Positions 23,873 through 32,714 of a stretch of 64,000 nt of DNA are shown here, piece after piece. The notes below the pieces were generated by a model. That model was not told the origin of the DNA, did not search any database, and saw nothing but the letters and a program-made list of their open reading frames with translations. This DNA comes from CAYRYU01 sp964428355 (GTDB taxonomy: Bacteria > Muiribacteriota > Ozemobacteria > Ozemobacterales > Ozemobacteraceae): positions 17,520 through 81,519 of the forward strand of contig CAYRYU010000018.1 of the NCBI GenBank assembly GCA_964428355.1, in the 5' to 3' direction. Position numbers and translations under genes: made by a program. The first letter of the stretch is position 1, and every line of letters begins with the position of its first letter.

Positions 23873-25838
23873 TGGAATCCTCACTCCAGCGGCGAAAGGT
23901 GAAAACCGGTGAAATGTCGACCTGGTAAAGGGCATCAGGGACTTTCAACATCGGGTCATACTCGATCTCCAGTTTCCCGGGGCCGGGGAAATCGGGAAGC
24001 CCAATGCGTTCCACAGCCACTGCTCCGAAGATCTTGGCTGTTTTCTCGGGAACCACCCTTCCCCGATTCGGGTTCCCCAAAGCGATGAGTGATGCTTCGA
24101 CCCGCTCGTCCGCCCCGATATCGATGTTTCCGGTCCTTGCGCACAGGACCAGGAGGTCCTGGGGACGGGACTTCCGGATGCCTGCCCGGATCTTGAAACC
24201 ACGGGCGATCAGGACCCCCTGCCCCTGCACGGTCCACGTTCGGCCCGGCGGGCCGATTTCCACGTCATCATCCACCCACTCGATTCCCCTGAGGGTTATC
24301 AGCCCCCTTTCCTGATCGAAGGTGGGTGATTTGAGAAGATCGCTTCCTTTGAAGAACCTCCGGTTCCAGAGGTTGACATGGCCGAAGGCCCGAAAACCCT
24401 CGCTGGATTCGCGAATCCGGTTACCCTGGGCGTCGAAAAATGAGGGGTTGGGGAAGGAAGGGAGACTCTCACGGTCACCGTCCGACAATCCGGAGAGGAA
24501 GGGGAAATCCTGGTTCAGGCTGGACAAAAGCGAATCGGCTCCGTTCGCCCGGGCCGCCTCCATCTTTTCAAGCCTTTCGAGAAATGTCCGAAGATCGGCC
24601 TCGGAAACCGGTTCGCGGGGAAGGGGCATGCAGGGGAGCTCGCCCGCGTCTCCGACAGCGGCCCCAAGCGGGCTCCCCCTGAGATCGAGCCGGAAGGTAA
24701 CCAACCGGAGGAATCTCTGCCTGATGTTGCCCTCGAGAATCGACCTTGCGAACTCGGGATCACAGGTTTTGGACGGGTTTTCCGAGAGGATATCGACCGG
24801 AGGATCGAGATTCTTTTCCGCTCCCGTTGCGCGGTCGGAGAGGCATGCCAGTACTTTCTTCTCGAGGCCGTGCCGGTTTCCGATGCGGATCGGCCTTACC
24901 AGTGGGACCTTCCACTCCTCGAAAATCCCTTCGATGTTTTCCAGAGATCCGGGGGAGACCTTCTCGATTTCGGCCAGCTTTGGGACAAGGGCCAGGCAGT
25001 CCGCTTTCCGGACCCGCTGGACTTCCTTCTGAAGGGGCTGAGGAAGCAACCCGGAAATTTTCGACGGAAGGTTGAGGAACACAAGTTGCCCGGAATAGCC
25101 TTCTCCGGTCTCGCCGAAATAGACCTTCCCCCTTTTGTCGGGGGGGATTTTCTCCTGTGCAAGCACGACTTTGGGCTGGGATGAGTGAAGGGATTGGCCC
25201 GAGATTTCCCTGAACTCCCGGAAACCCTCCCTTACGAGGAGCGCGTAATCGAGGATGAAGTTGTGCGCGTAACCTGCCCGCTGGCGGGAATTGTCCCGGG
25301 GGCTGACGATGGAAGCCACTTTGAAATCGTGGTGTCGCACCAGACGGCCCGTCAACTCTTCCTGGGGGATTCCCCTTCCCGAGGCAAGGGTGACCTGAAC
25401 CGTTATCTGAAGCCTGCCAACCCCTTCTTCGCAGATATATCTGCGGCCCTGGCTGTCGGTTCGTCGGAAATCGAACACACGCGCCTCGGCCGTGATCTTG
25501 GGGTCGAAAACGCCTTTCCACGCGCTTTGAGCTTCCTTGACGACGAGATCGAGCGGAATCCTGAAGGGTTCGGGGCTTCGGCTGATCAACCAGATTCCCG
25601 CGGGGGAACCGGGGGCCGAAGTTAGCATCCGGAATCGGGAGAATGCCTCTTCCATGGCCGATTCCGCGATCTGGGTCAACGTTTCGTGCGCCACGGACCT
25701 GCGGGTCATCGCTTTCCCGTGCTTCGCGGCCTGGAAAAAGGTGAGTGCGAAAACCACGAAAACGAACAGGACGGGAATGATAAAGGTGAGGGCCATCCCG
25801 GGGCGGGTGGAAGGATTCTCAGGCAAACGGGGGCTCAT
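23865..25838 (-). CDS. PilX-like large pilus-assembly protein
   Basis: 657 residues. A short leader is followed by one membrane helix (GMALTFIIPVLFVFVVFALTFFQAAKHG) and a region resembling PilX/GspK-type minor components (HETLTQIAESAMEEAFSRF). The large extracytoplasmic part ends with repeated Gly/Ile-rich strands (QGQGVLIARGFKIRAG, ALGNPNRGRVV) that suggest a beta-helix-like tail, as in other PilX-like or bactofilin-like proteins. The mature N terminus lacks the Glu5 of true pilins, like GspK. It overlaps the anti-sigma gene by 4 bp and the PilV-like gene by 8 bp. Its place in the operon is firmer than its family name. Confidence 0.65.
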   Translation of the reverse strand: MSPRLPENPSTRPGMALTFIIPVLFVFVVFALTFFQAAKHGKAMTRRSVAHETLTQIAESAMEEAFSRFRMLTSAPGSPAGIWLISRSPEPFRIPLDLVVKEAQSAWKGVFDPKITAEARVFDFRRTDSQGRRYICEEGVGRLQITVQVTLASGRGIPQEELTGRLVRHHDFKVASIVSPRDNSRQRAGYAHNFILDYALLVREGFREFREISGQSLHSSQPKVVLAQEKIPPDKRGKVYFGETGEGYSGQLVFLNLPSKISGLLPQPLQKEVQRVRKADCLALVPKLAEIEKVSPGSLENIEGIFEEWKVPLVRPIRIGNRHGLEKKVLACLSDRATGAEKNLDPPVDILSENPSKTCDPEFARSILEGNIRQRFLRLVTFRLDLRGSPLGAAVGDAGELPCMPLPREPVSEADLRTFLERLEKMEAARANGADSLLSSLNQDFPFLSGLSDGDRESLPSFPNPSFFDAQGNRIRESSEGFRAFGHVNLWNRRFFKGSDLLKSPTFDQERGLITLRGIEWVDDDVEIGPPGRTWTVQGQGVLIARGFKIRAGIRKSRPQDLLVLCARTGNIDIGADERVEASLIALGNPNRGRVVPEKTAKIFGAVAVERIGLPDFPGPGKLEIEYDPMLKVPDALYQVDISPVFTFRRWSEDSNE

Positions 25839-26323
25839 CTTTCCTGGTCGGCCGGGGGAACGGGATCCGCGCCGGTGAAGATCGAGTGTGCATCCGATGC
25901 GGGAACGGCAACTCCGGTTCCGGAGGCAATCGGGGCGGGAGTGGCTGCCGGGACCGGAGGGGCGGGAACCGGGGTCTCCATGACGGGCCTCGTTTCAAGT
26001 GGAGGAGAAACCAGACGGGAGAAGAATGCCCCCGCCAGGAGCCCACCCCCGATTACCAGCCCCGTGATCAGGGCCTTTCCAAGCAACTTTGAAAGGATTC
26101 CGTGGGCGGCGAAAGGAAATACCAACCCCTTCATCACCCTCGACCTGAGCCGCTGGAACGTGTCATCGGGAAGGACGGTCTTGGCGGCCCGGACCTTTTC
26201 CAGCGTCTGCAACAGGTTACGGCATGCCTCGCATTTTTCGATGTGGGAGGCAAGTTCCGGCGAGAGCGGGTTTCCGCTCAGGATTTCATCGTAGACGCCC
26301 TGGCAGGGTTTCGACTCCGTCAT
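25835..26323 (-). CDS. Membrane zinc anti-sigma factor
   Basis: 162 residues. The N-terminal cytoplasmic domain has the ZAS signature H27-x3-C31-x2-C34, with C7 as a likely fourth ligand. A single membrane helix follows (ALITGLVIGGGLLAGAFF), then a Pro/Ala-rich extracytoplasmic tail. Such proteins hold their cognate ECF sigma factor inactive until an envelope signal releases it. The 4-bp overlap with the sigma gene supports the pairing. No sensor domain is apparent in the tail. Confidence 0.85.
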   Translation of the reverse strand: MTESKPCQGVYDEILSGNPLSPELASHIEKCEACRNLLQTLEKVRAAKTVLPDDTFQRLRSRVMKGLVFPFAAHGILSKLLGKALITGLVIGGGLLAGAFFSRLVSPPLETRPVMETPVPAPPVPAATPAPIASGTGVAVPASDAHSIFTGADPVPPADQER

Positions 26324-26874
26324 TTCCCGACCTCCAAATCGATCGCAGCCCTCAAGCGCGTCATGGTCCGGTGGAACCGGACCCGGAGATTGACCTCGGG
26401 CTCCCCCGTGATCTGGGAAACCTCGTGGAAGGGGATGTTCTGGAACACCCGCAACTCGATGAGCAACTGGGCTTCCGGGGGAAGGGTTTCCATTAGTCCC
26501 TTGACCGTTTGCTGATTAACGACCTTCTCCTCGATTCTTGGGTTGGAAGGCTTCATCGTTGGGTCCGACAACACCATTTTCTCTCGCCCTGCCCGGCGGC
26601 ACTGGTCGTAATAGAGGTTCCGTGCAATTGTCAACAACCAGTTGGTGAAGGATCGCTTCCCGTCGAACAAGGAGAGGTGCTGGAGGGTTTTTGCGAAAGT
26701 CTCCTGAACCAGATCGTCGACCATGCTTTCCCTCGCCCCGAGACATCGGAAAAAGGACACCAACCCTCCCAGATGTCGATCCACCAAGTGTCCGAACCCT
26801 TCCCGCGAACCGTTGAGGGTGAATTCGACAAGCTCGTTGTCGGTCAGGTTTTCCAGTTCAGGGTTGGTTACGAT
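26320..26874 (-). CDS. ECF sigma factor, probably with a non-standard start codon
   Basis: The protein has sigma region 2 (DLVQETFAKTL, WLLTIARNLYYDQCRRA) and region 4 (TLPPEAQLLIELRVF, then FHEVSQITGEPEVNLRVRFHR). The first conventional start, TTG at 26787, would cut off the usual N-terminal helix. The open frame continues upstream to give LTDNELVEFTLNGSREGFGHL, typical of ECF factors. There the only well-placed start is ATC at 26874, 8 nt after GGAG, giving 184 residues. Alternatively a one-base homopolymer error hides an ATG at 26888. An ECF-type promoter sits at 26896-26920, so autoregulation is likely. The operon continues with the anti-sigma factor and three pseudopilins. Confidence 0.85.
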   Translation of the reverse strand: MVTNPELENLTDNELVEFTLNGSREGFGHLVDRHLGGLVSFFRCLGARESMVDDLVQETFAKTLQHLSLFDGKRSFTNWLLTIARNLYYDQCRRAGREKMVLSDPTMKPSNPRIEEKVVNQQTVKGLMETLPPEAQLLIELRVFQNIPFHEVSQITGEPEVNLRVRFHRTMTRLRAAIDLEVGK

Positions 26875-26895
26875 GGTTTTCTCTCCATTTTCAGT

Positions 26896-26920
26896 TACGA
26901 ATGAAAGCGGGAAAAGTTAC
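26896..26920 (-). promoter_or_regulatory. ECF-type promoter of the sigma/anti-sigma/pseudopilin operon
   Basis: Minus-strand GTAAC, 15-nt spacer, TCGTA. The expected start of transcription is near 26889, just before the proposed ribosome binding site. Confidence 0.8.
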
Positions 26921-26958
26921 ATTTTTGGACGCGAGAGAGTTCCTTCCGCCGGAAGGTC

Positions 26959-27315
26959 TCACCCGGTGGAAGGGGTTTTCAGAGAACGGATCGCTTCGGA
27001 AAGGTTTTGGACATGCTCCGCCACGGGGAGAACCCCCACCATCTTGAACAGGGAGATCTTCAGGTCATCGATATTCACTATTGCTACCCGCCCCTGGAAA
27101 CTCTCGGTAATCGTGACCACGGATTCCATCAAGTCGACGACCCCGGGACTGCTTACGGCTTTGCATTGCGAAAAATCGAGGACGATCCTTATGCGCCCGG
27201 TCTCCCACAAACTCCTCAGGGCCGCGGTCAAGCTTTCCCCTCCATGCTTGTCCAGGTAACCTTTGAGGAAAAGGACCGGAACTCCATCCATTTCCTCCTG
27301 CTTTATCTCGAACAT
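26959..27315 (-). CDS. STAS-domain anti-sigma-factor antagonist
   Basis: 118 residues covering one complete STAS domain: VLFLKGYLDKHGG, IVLDFSQC, then AVSSPGVVDLM with Ser55/Ser56 at the position phosphorylated in SpoIIAA/RsbV. Such proteins release a sigma factor or other target from a kinase when unphosphorylated. The SpoIIE/RsbU-like phosphatase at 12383-15505 could dephosphorylate it. No HATPase kinase of the RsbW type is seen in the window, so the switch is incomplete here. It lies directly before the ECF operon promoter but has its own start. Confidence 0.88.
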   Translation of the reverse strand: MFEIKQEEMDGVPVLFLKGYLDKHGGESLTAALRSLWETGRIRIVLDFSQCKAVSSPGVVDLMESVVTITESFQGRVAIVNIDDLKISLFKMVGVLPVAEHVQNLSEAIRSLKTPSTG

Positions 27316-27366
27316 TTCATTCCCTCCTTGGGAGGTCCGGCGCGGCTTCCTTCCGGTTGCCTCACC

Positions 27367-29751
27367 TCAATATCGCTCCCACCGTTGGACCTGGGATACG
27401 ACCTGGCCTTCCGAATTGACCCTGAAAGGGACGAGGAGAACCTTCCACTTCTCGCCGACCCGGAAGGTGGGGATGGGGCGCCCATCGGAAAGCGCGACAT
27501 ACTGCCTCCCATCTTCACCTTTCAGAAGGAAACAGCCCGATTTTTCCCTGACATCCAGAATTTCACCACTCACGGAAATCGGGGAAGGAAGAACCGCCCC
27601 TGGTTTCGCTCCACCCGCCCTGACACTTGTTTGGGGGAACATCCAGGGCCCGAGGAAAACAAAACCGACGACTCCCATGGATACGAAGACCAGGAGCAAC
27701 CAGAGACTGCTCCTGTCGAAGCCGGGGGGCGAACCCCTTCCCCTCCCGACTGCGAACAGCGAAAGAAGGCCGCCCCAGAAACCTGTCTGGTCCGTTGGTT
27801 GAAGAAAAGGAGGCTGCATCCGGAGCGGGAGCATATCCCGTTCCTTCTTCAGCCGATCGGCGAAGGAGGGTTCAAGTGACTCCAGAAGCTGGGCGGGGAT
27901 GATCCCCATTTCCAGGAGGGCGGTCTCATTCTGGCGCCTGACGAGGGAACATTCCTTCGAATAATCGGTCGGAAGGGATTTCTCGAGCCGGAAAAGGAGG
28001 TAAAGGTTTTCCCACTCGGGGTTTGCCTGGAACAGTGCGAGGCCCATGTGGAATACTTCCGTCGGCGGTTTCCTGAGAAGGATCTCGAAAACCATTTCCC
28101 GGATGTTGGGAAAATCGAAATGTACCATTCCCGCAAGTGCGAGGGACAGATCCTGCGGGTTCTGGGAAAGGATCATGCCCTCGATCAGCGAGAGAGCCCG
28201 GGATTGGTCGAAACGTACCAGAAGCTTGAAGGCAACGCGGAACAGGACGGGAGTCCGGACTTTCAGGAAGTTCATCAGGAGGGGATGAACCTTCTCGGGT
28301 TCCACGCTGCCGAGGTAGTCGAGTGCCGCGCCGAGTATGGTGGCATCCTTCCCCGAAAGGAACCGCTCGGAATCACCGACAAGATCGCGTATCCCGAGCC
28401 TTTGCGCGGTCCGGAACGCCGTTGCCAGCAGTTCCGGAGAAGCCTTTGGATGGTCGAGCACACTCTTCAGCAGAGGAACCGCATTCTTCGCATTGTCGCG
28501 AGTGATTCGGGAAAGCAGTTTGGGGGCCTCCTCGAGGGCGAAGGGCCCCTCGCAGACCACCTCCGATTCCTGGACTTTCGTCGTGAAATCCAGATTCTTG
28601 GGGGTTTCGAGAAATCTGCGGATCTGGTCCTGGATTTCCGGAGGGAGGTGCCAGCTCAGGGCTTCCTCCAACGCACAACGGACATCTCCGGAAGGCATTC
28701 CCTTGAAAACCTCGAAATCGAGGCAGGGTCTGGGCGAAGAAGCGGAGCCCATGACTTCCACCAGAAGCTCCTGGACCTTCTTCACCGTGATCCGGCGTTT
28801 TGCCCAGGCGTGAAGGCGTTCAAGATAACCGGGGAAATCCTCTCCCAGGATTTCGGAATTCTTCAGGACATCACAGGCCCCCTCCACGATCTTCTTCATT
28901 GCGGCTGCCTTTTCCGGAGCAGATTGCTCGAGGATCTCCCACAGCCGGAAAGGGGCTTCGATATCGGGGTTGGACTGGAACAGCAATCCTGCTTTTTCCA
29001 GGAGCATGGGATGATGCTCCCGGGAAAGGAACCTGAGCATTACGGATTTCACCTGGGCGAACGGAAGGAAAAAGCTTGCATGGATGCCGCAGAACCTCTC
29101 ATGGGTATCGGCCCCGAAGAGCAGGGACTGCACCTGTCGGACGGCCTCTTCTGGGTCTATCCGGCCGAGTCCACGGATTGCGCTTGCCCGGAAACGAGGG
29201 ATGTCGGAAGAGAGGAGGCGGGGAAGTTCCGCCGCGAGCATCTCCGGGTTCCGGTCCACGATCACTTCCAAAGCAGCTCCGCGAACGGAGATATGCGGGG
29301 ATTCAAGCTTTGGGAGAAGGACTTCCAGCCCGCTGGCGGGAAGGACAGGGCCGAAAACCCTTATCAGAGCGGAAAGTACTGCCGGATCCGCTTCCCGATC
29401 GAGCCACCCGTTTGCCTGGGCCGAAAGCTCCTGGGCCTTCCCCGGAGTCAGCTTCATCAGGAGTTCCAGCCGGGTGGCCGGAAGGCCGTCCGCGAACCGC
29501 TTCCCGAAATCGTCGGATGACAAGCCGGAGAGGTCGGGAGAAGAAGAGGATTCGAGTCGGTTCTTGACGGAAACGATCGCATGGGAGAGGAGCAGGCTGC
29601 ATTCTTCGTCGCTCTCCTCGAGCGCCCTGGCGCGGAGTGCTGCCAGCAGATCGCTTGAAGAACCCTTTCTGAGTGCCTCCTCGATGGCGAAGACACGAAA
29701 AGACCGGATGGGAGCGGAAAGGTCCCGGATGGGATCGAAGGGAAAATCCAT
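27367..29751 (-). CDS. HEAT-repeat protein with C-terminal membrane helix and external domain
   Basis: 794 residues. Most of it is alpha-helical repeats of the HEAT/PBS type (for example PHISVRGAALEVIVDRNPEML and IPRFRASAIRGLGRIDPEEA, in separate repeats). Near residue 690 is one membrane helix (SLWLLLVFVSMGVVGFVFLGPW). About 85 residues follow and would be extracytoplasmic, with a small beta-rich domain (GEILDVREKSGCFLLKGEDG). HEAT solenoids bind partner proteins; the partner is unknown. It precedes the STAS gene by 51 nt in the same direction, so the two may be co-transcribed. Confidence 0.75.
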   Translation of the reverse strand: MDFPFDPIRDLSAPIRSFRVFAIEEALRKGSSSDLLAALRARALEESDEECSLLLSHAIVSVKNRLESSSSPDLSGLSSDDFGKRFADGLPATRLELLMKLTPGKAQELSAQANGWLDREADPAVLSALIRVFGPVLPASGLEVLLPKLESPHISVRGAALEVIVDRNPEMLAAELPRLLSSDIPRFRASAIRGLGRIDPEEAVRQVQSLLFGADTHERFCGIHASFFLPFAQVKSVMLRFLSREHHPMLLEKAGLLFQSNPDIEAPFRLWEILEQSAPEKAAAMKKIVEGACDVLKNSEILGEDFPGYLERLHAWAKRRITVKKVQELLVEVMGSASSPRPCLDFEVFKGMPSGDVRCALEEALSWHLPPEIQDQIRRFLETPKNLDFTTKVQESEVVCEGPFALEEAPKLLSRITRDNAKNAVPLLKSVLDHPKASPELLATAFRTAQRLGIRDLVGDSERFLSGKDATILGAALDYLGSVEPEKVHPLLMNFLKVRTPVLFRVAFKLLVRFDQSRALSLIEGMILSQNPQDLSLALAGMVHFDFPNIREMVFEILLRKPPTEVFHMGLALFQANPEWENLYLLFRLEKSLPTDYSKECSLVRRQNETALLEMGIIPAQLLESLEPSFADRLKKERDMLPLRMQPPFLQPTDQTGFWGGLLSLFAVGRGRGSPPGFDRSSLWLLLVFVSMGVVGFVFLGPWMFPQTSVRAGGAKPGAVLPSPISVSGEILDVREKSGCFLLKGEDGRQYVALSDGRPIPTFRVGEKWKVLLVPFRVNSEGQVVSQVQRWERY

Positions 29752-29907
29752 GCTCTCGAATCCTGCTCCGGTTCCTTTCGCTATCCTCCGAAATTGAAAG
29801 CCTGTCGAAGGGGGCTTCTTTGTAGCTCCATTCTACCTTCGTCGAGGGGATCGGTCAAGCCGGAAGCCTGCCCCAATCTCGCGATCGAAGCGGAAATCCG
29901 CTTCATT

Positions 29908-30984
29908 TCAGTTCTTCTTCAGAATCTTCAAGGTCGACTTGATCATCTTGCCGAACCTCTTGTCCTTCTGCCGCCGCTCGGCATAGGACATCTGGTTGAA
30001 CGCGGATTCGCGCACCAGCTTGAGGTAGTTCCTGTACTGCTCTTCATCCAGTTCCCCCTGCTTCAGCGCCTCGAGAACCGCGCAACCGACCTCGCCGGTG
30101 TGTGTACAGTTTGAGAATCGGCAGGATTTGGCCCTTTCCGACAAATCCGAGAAGCTCAACTCGATGCCCGGGCCAACTCCGATCGCCCCCAGTTCGCGCA
30201 TACCCGGGGTGTCGATGATCAGGGCACCCCCGGGCAACCGAACCAGCTGCCTTCGGGTGGTCGCGTGCCGGCCCCGCCCGTCCTGTTCACGGATCTCTCG
30301 TGTCTCGAAAAGGGTCTTTCCAAGTACATGGTTCAGGAGCGTGGATTTGCCGACCCCGGAGGAGCCGATCAGGCAATAGGTGCGGCGGGCTTGCAGACTC
30401 GATCTGAACTGTTCATGGCCTTCTCCGGAGACGTTGCTGAGAGGGAAAACCGGGCAGCGTACTCCTGCTGCCTGCATGTCCGTGACGTTCCGGGCCAGTT
30501 CCTCCGGGGAAAGAAGGTCGGTCTTTGTAAGCAGGACCACGGGTTCGATGTTCCCTTCGAAAACCATGGCCATATATCGCTCGAGGCGTCGGAGGTTGAA
30601 GTCGGGGCCGCAGGCCTGGACGATGAAGGCGGTATCGATGTTGGTCGCGATCATCTGATATTCGATCTTCCGGCCGGCGGCCTTGCGCCGTAGCCACGAT
30701 CTCCGTGGGTAGACCGCGTGGATGATGGCAAGTTCGTCCTGGTTGAACATCTGCACGGCCACCCAGTCTCCGACACAGGGAAGGTCTGCGGGGGATTCGG
30801 CGTTGTAAAGCAACCTTCCGGTGGCTTCCGCGAAAACCTCGGAGGTTTCGGTCCGAACGACAAAACTGTCCCGGTTGACCTCGGTCACGCGGGCAACAAG
30901 GCAATCCGGGGCTGCCTCCCCGGGAAACCTGTCGGCGAACCAGTTGTCGAAGCCGAGGTCCTGGCGATCCAGTTTCCCATCCAT
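29908..30984 (-). CDS. rsgA: Ribosome small subunit-dependent GTPase A
   Basis: 358 residues with the RsgA order: an OB fold (VGDWVAVQMF), then a circularly permuted GTPase domain with TKTDLL (G4), IGSSGVGKSTLLN (G1) and DTPGMRELG (G3), and a C-terminal zinc site (CRFSNCTHTGEVGCAV). RsgA hydrolyses GTP on the maturing 30S subunit and releases assembly factors. Length is normal. It stands alone, divergent from the HAD gene. Confidence 0.93.
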   Translation of the reverse strand: MDGKLDRQDLGFDNWFADRFPGEAAPDCLVARVTEVNRDSFVVRTETSEVFAEATGRLLYNAESPADLPCVGDWVAVQMFNQDELAIIHAVYPRRSWLRRKAAGRKIEYQMIATNIDTAFIVQACGPDFNLRRLERYMAMVFEGNIEPVVLLTKTDLLSPEELARNVTDMQAAGVRCPVFPLSNVSGEGHEQFRSSLQARRTYCLIGSSGVGKSTLLNHVLGKTLFETREIREQDGRGRHATTRRQLVRLPGGALIIDTPGMRELGAIGVGPGIELSFSDLSERAKSCRFSNCTHTGEVGCAVLEALKQGELDEEQYRNYLKLVRESAFNQMSYAERRQKDKRFGKMIKSTLKILKKN

Positions 30985-31112
30985 GCCCGTATGATCTCAA
31001 AAACCCGGTTTTCTGGCAAGCAAACCAGCCTCGTCATTTACAACAGGAACAACTTTTCCCTTTTCGCAAATCGTGCTAACTTGTCTGCGAAATCATGGGA
31101 AAGGTGGTTGAT

Positions 31113-31892
31113 ATGCGAAGAACGAATTCGTATGCTCTTGTCCTCCTTTGTCTGCTGGTGTCTGCAAATGTTGCTTTTTCCCAACAGGCCCCCTCACCCC
31201 TCGATCCGGTTTTCACAGCCATCGAGAAGACCGTGGCTGAGAAGAAGGTGCCTCTGATCGTTACGGATCTCGATGGGACCCTCTTCGACACCGCACTGCG
31301 AAACGTCCGGATCCTGCAAGAGTGGGCTGCGGAGAATGCATCCCACCCCCATGCGGCAGCTGTTGCCAAGGCATCGGACAAGGACATGGAATACTCGACC
31401 GAGGATTCCCTCAAGAAACTCGGGGTTGATGATGCCTCCACTTCCGCCTCTATCCGCGAGTTCTGGGGAAGCCGGTTCTTCAGCGATTCCTATGTCGTTG
31501 AGGACGCTCCAGTCCCCGGTGCTCCCGAGTTCATGAAAAAGTGCGCGGAAAAAGGCGCAATGGTCATCTATCTCACCGGGCGGGATACTCCGCGCATGGG
31601 AAAGGGAACCGAAGAAAGCCTCAAAAAGCATGGTTTTCCGCTCGATCCGAAGGTTGCATTGCAGATGCTCAAACCCGATTTCAAGATCAAGGACCTCGAT
31701 TTCAAGAAGGAGGCCTGCGAGAAGATCAGGGCGCTCGGGGTCGTGGTGGCGATTCTGGAAAACCAACCGCGGAATCTTGTTGGCCTCGCCAAAGAGTTTC
31801 CGGATGCGATCCAGATCTTCGTCGAGACCAACTTCGATCTCAAGGACAAGGAAGCGGTCTCTGAAAAGGCGCTCCGGGTCAAAAAGTTCTGA
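31113..31892 (+). CDS. Secreted HAD-superfamily phosphatase-like protein
   Basis: 259 residues from the ATG at 31113, which has AAGGTGG upstream; an ATG at 31095 is in frame but poorer. A signal peptide (SYALVLLCLLVSANVAFSQ) is followed by HAD motif I DLDGT (with VTDLDGTLFDTALRN), motif II LTGRD and a possible Lys region. The final loop reads LENQPRNL rather than the usual acidic GDxxxD, so activity is uncertain. HAD enzymes hydrolyse phosphoesters through an aspartyl-phosphate. The substrate is unknown. The following small secreted-protein gene starts 17 nt later. Confidence 0.75.
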   Translation: MRRTNSYALVLLCLLVSANVAFSQQAPSPLDPVFTAIEKTVAEKKVPLIVTDLDGTLFDTALRNVRILQEWAAENASHPHAAAVAKASDKDMEYSTEDSLKKLGVDDASTSASIREFWGSRFFSDSYVVEDAPVPGAPEFMKKCAEKGAMVIYLTGRDTPRMGKGTEESLKKHGFPLDPKVALQMLKPDFKIKDLDFKKEACEKIRALGVVVAILENQPRNLVGLAKEFPDAIQIFVETNFDLKDKEAVSEKALRVKKF

Positions 31893-31909
31893 ACTTCCCG
31901 GAAACCGAT

Positions 31910-32632
31910 ATGAGAATGCGATCCATCACGTTTGTCCTCTTTTGTCTTCTTCTCGCCGCAGTAGAGTTGTGGGCACAACCTGGCCAGAGATTGGGGTGCG
32001 GGTTCGAGTGGTCCGGGAATCTCCGGGACAACCAGATAAGGAAGGCCTTGGAATCCACTCTGAAGGGAGAAGGCCTTTCCCTGGAGGCGGGTTTCGATTA
32101 CGTGACGATGAACGGGAAGACCTTCTACCTCCTGGCAGGGGACGAGTTCGTCTTCGTCGACATCTCCGGTCCGAAGAAGGAACACTACGTTTCTCCGCTT
32201 TTCAGTGTCGAATCAGGAAAGATCAGTGTTCTCTGGTCCATTGTCCGAAGGGACCGGAAGGTCTTTTTCATTGCATATTCGGGAAAATCCAATGACGGCC
32301 GGTCCGGGGACCACTCGTTCTTCCTCGAAGTGACTCCCCCCCAGGGATATTGCAACGACGTCTTCGGGCTGGAGGAGTGGAAGGAAAGAGCCACAAGCCA
32401 GGATCCGGAGTCTGCTGGTTATCTGACCGACCTTCGTTTCGTCGACATCGACAATGATGGAAGGGATGAGATGCTCTGCTCGCTCGAGATCCCGGATTCC
32501 TCGGGAAAGAGCCATCGGGAGCTCGTGACCCTCCGGCAGGAGGAAACCTCCGGCGGAGCCACCAGATTCGTTGCCTGGAAACCGGACCACTTCTCGAACC
32601 GGGTCCGGAAGTTCTTCGACTCCCTGCGCTGA
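31910..32632 (+). CDS. Secreted protein of unknown function
   Basis: 240 residues. The N terminus is a Sec signal (ITFVLFCLLLAAVELWA, then Q). The mature part is beta-rich, with DIDNDGRDE near residue 180, which resembles a calcium-binding loop of FG-GAP/EF-hand type. I do not recognise a family. It follows the HAD gene in the same direction and they may form an operon. Confidence 0.6.
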   Translation: MRMRSITFVLFCLLLAAVELWAQPGQRLGCGFEWSGNLRDNQIRKALESTLKGEGLSLEAGFDYVTMNGKTFYLLAGDEFVFVDISGPKKEHYVSPLFSVESGKISVLWSIVRRDRKVFFIAYSGKSNDGRSGDHSFFLEVTPPQGYCNDVFGLEEWKERATSQDPESAGYLTDLRFVDIDNDGRDEMLCSLEIPDSSGKSHRELVTLRQEETSGGATRFVAWKPDHFSNRVRKFFDSLR

Positions 32633-32714
32633 AGTCCTGAACCGGAAACACGGAACTTCCGGTCGCCCCAACTCTCTTCGGGTTCACCAAGATCCCTTTT
32701 GAGTGAGGTCCAGA

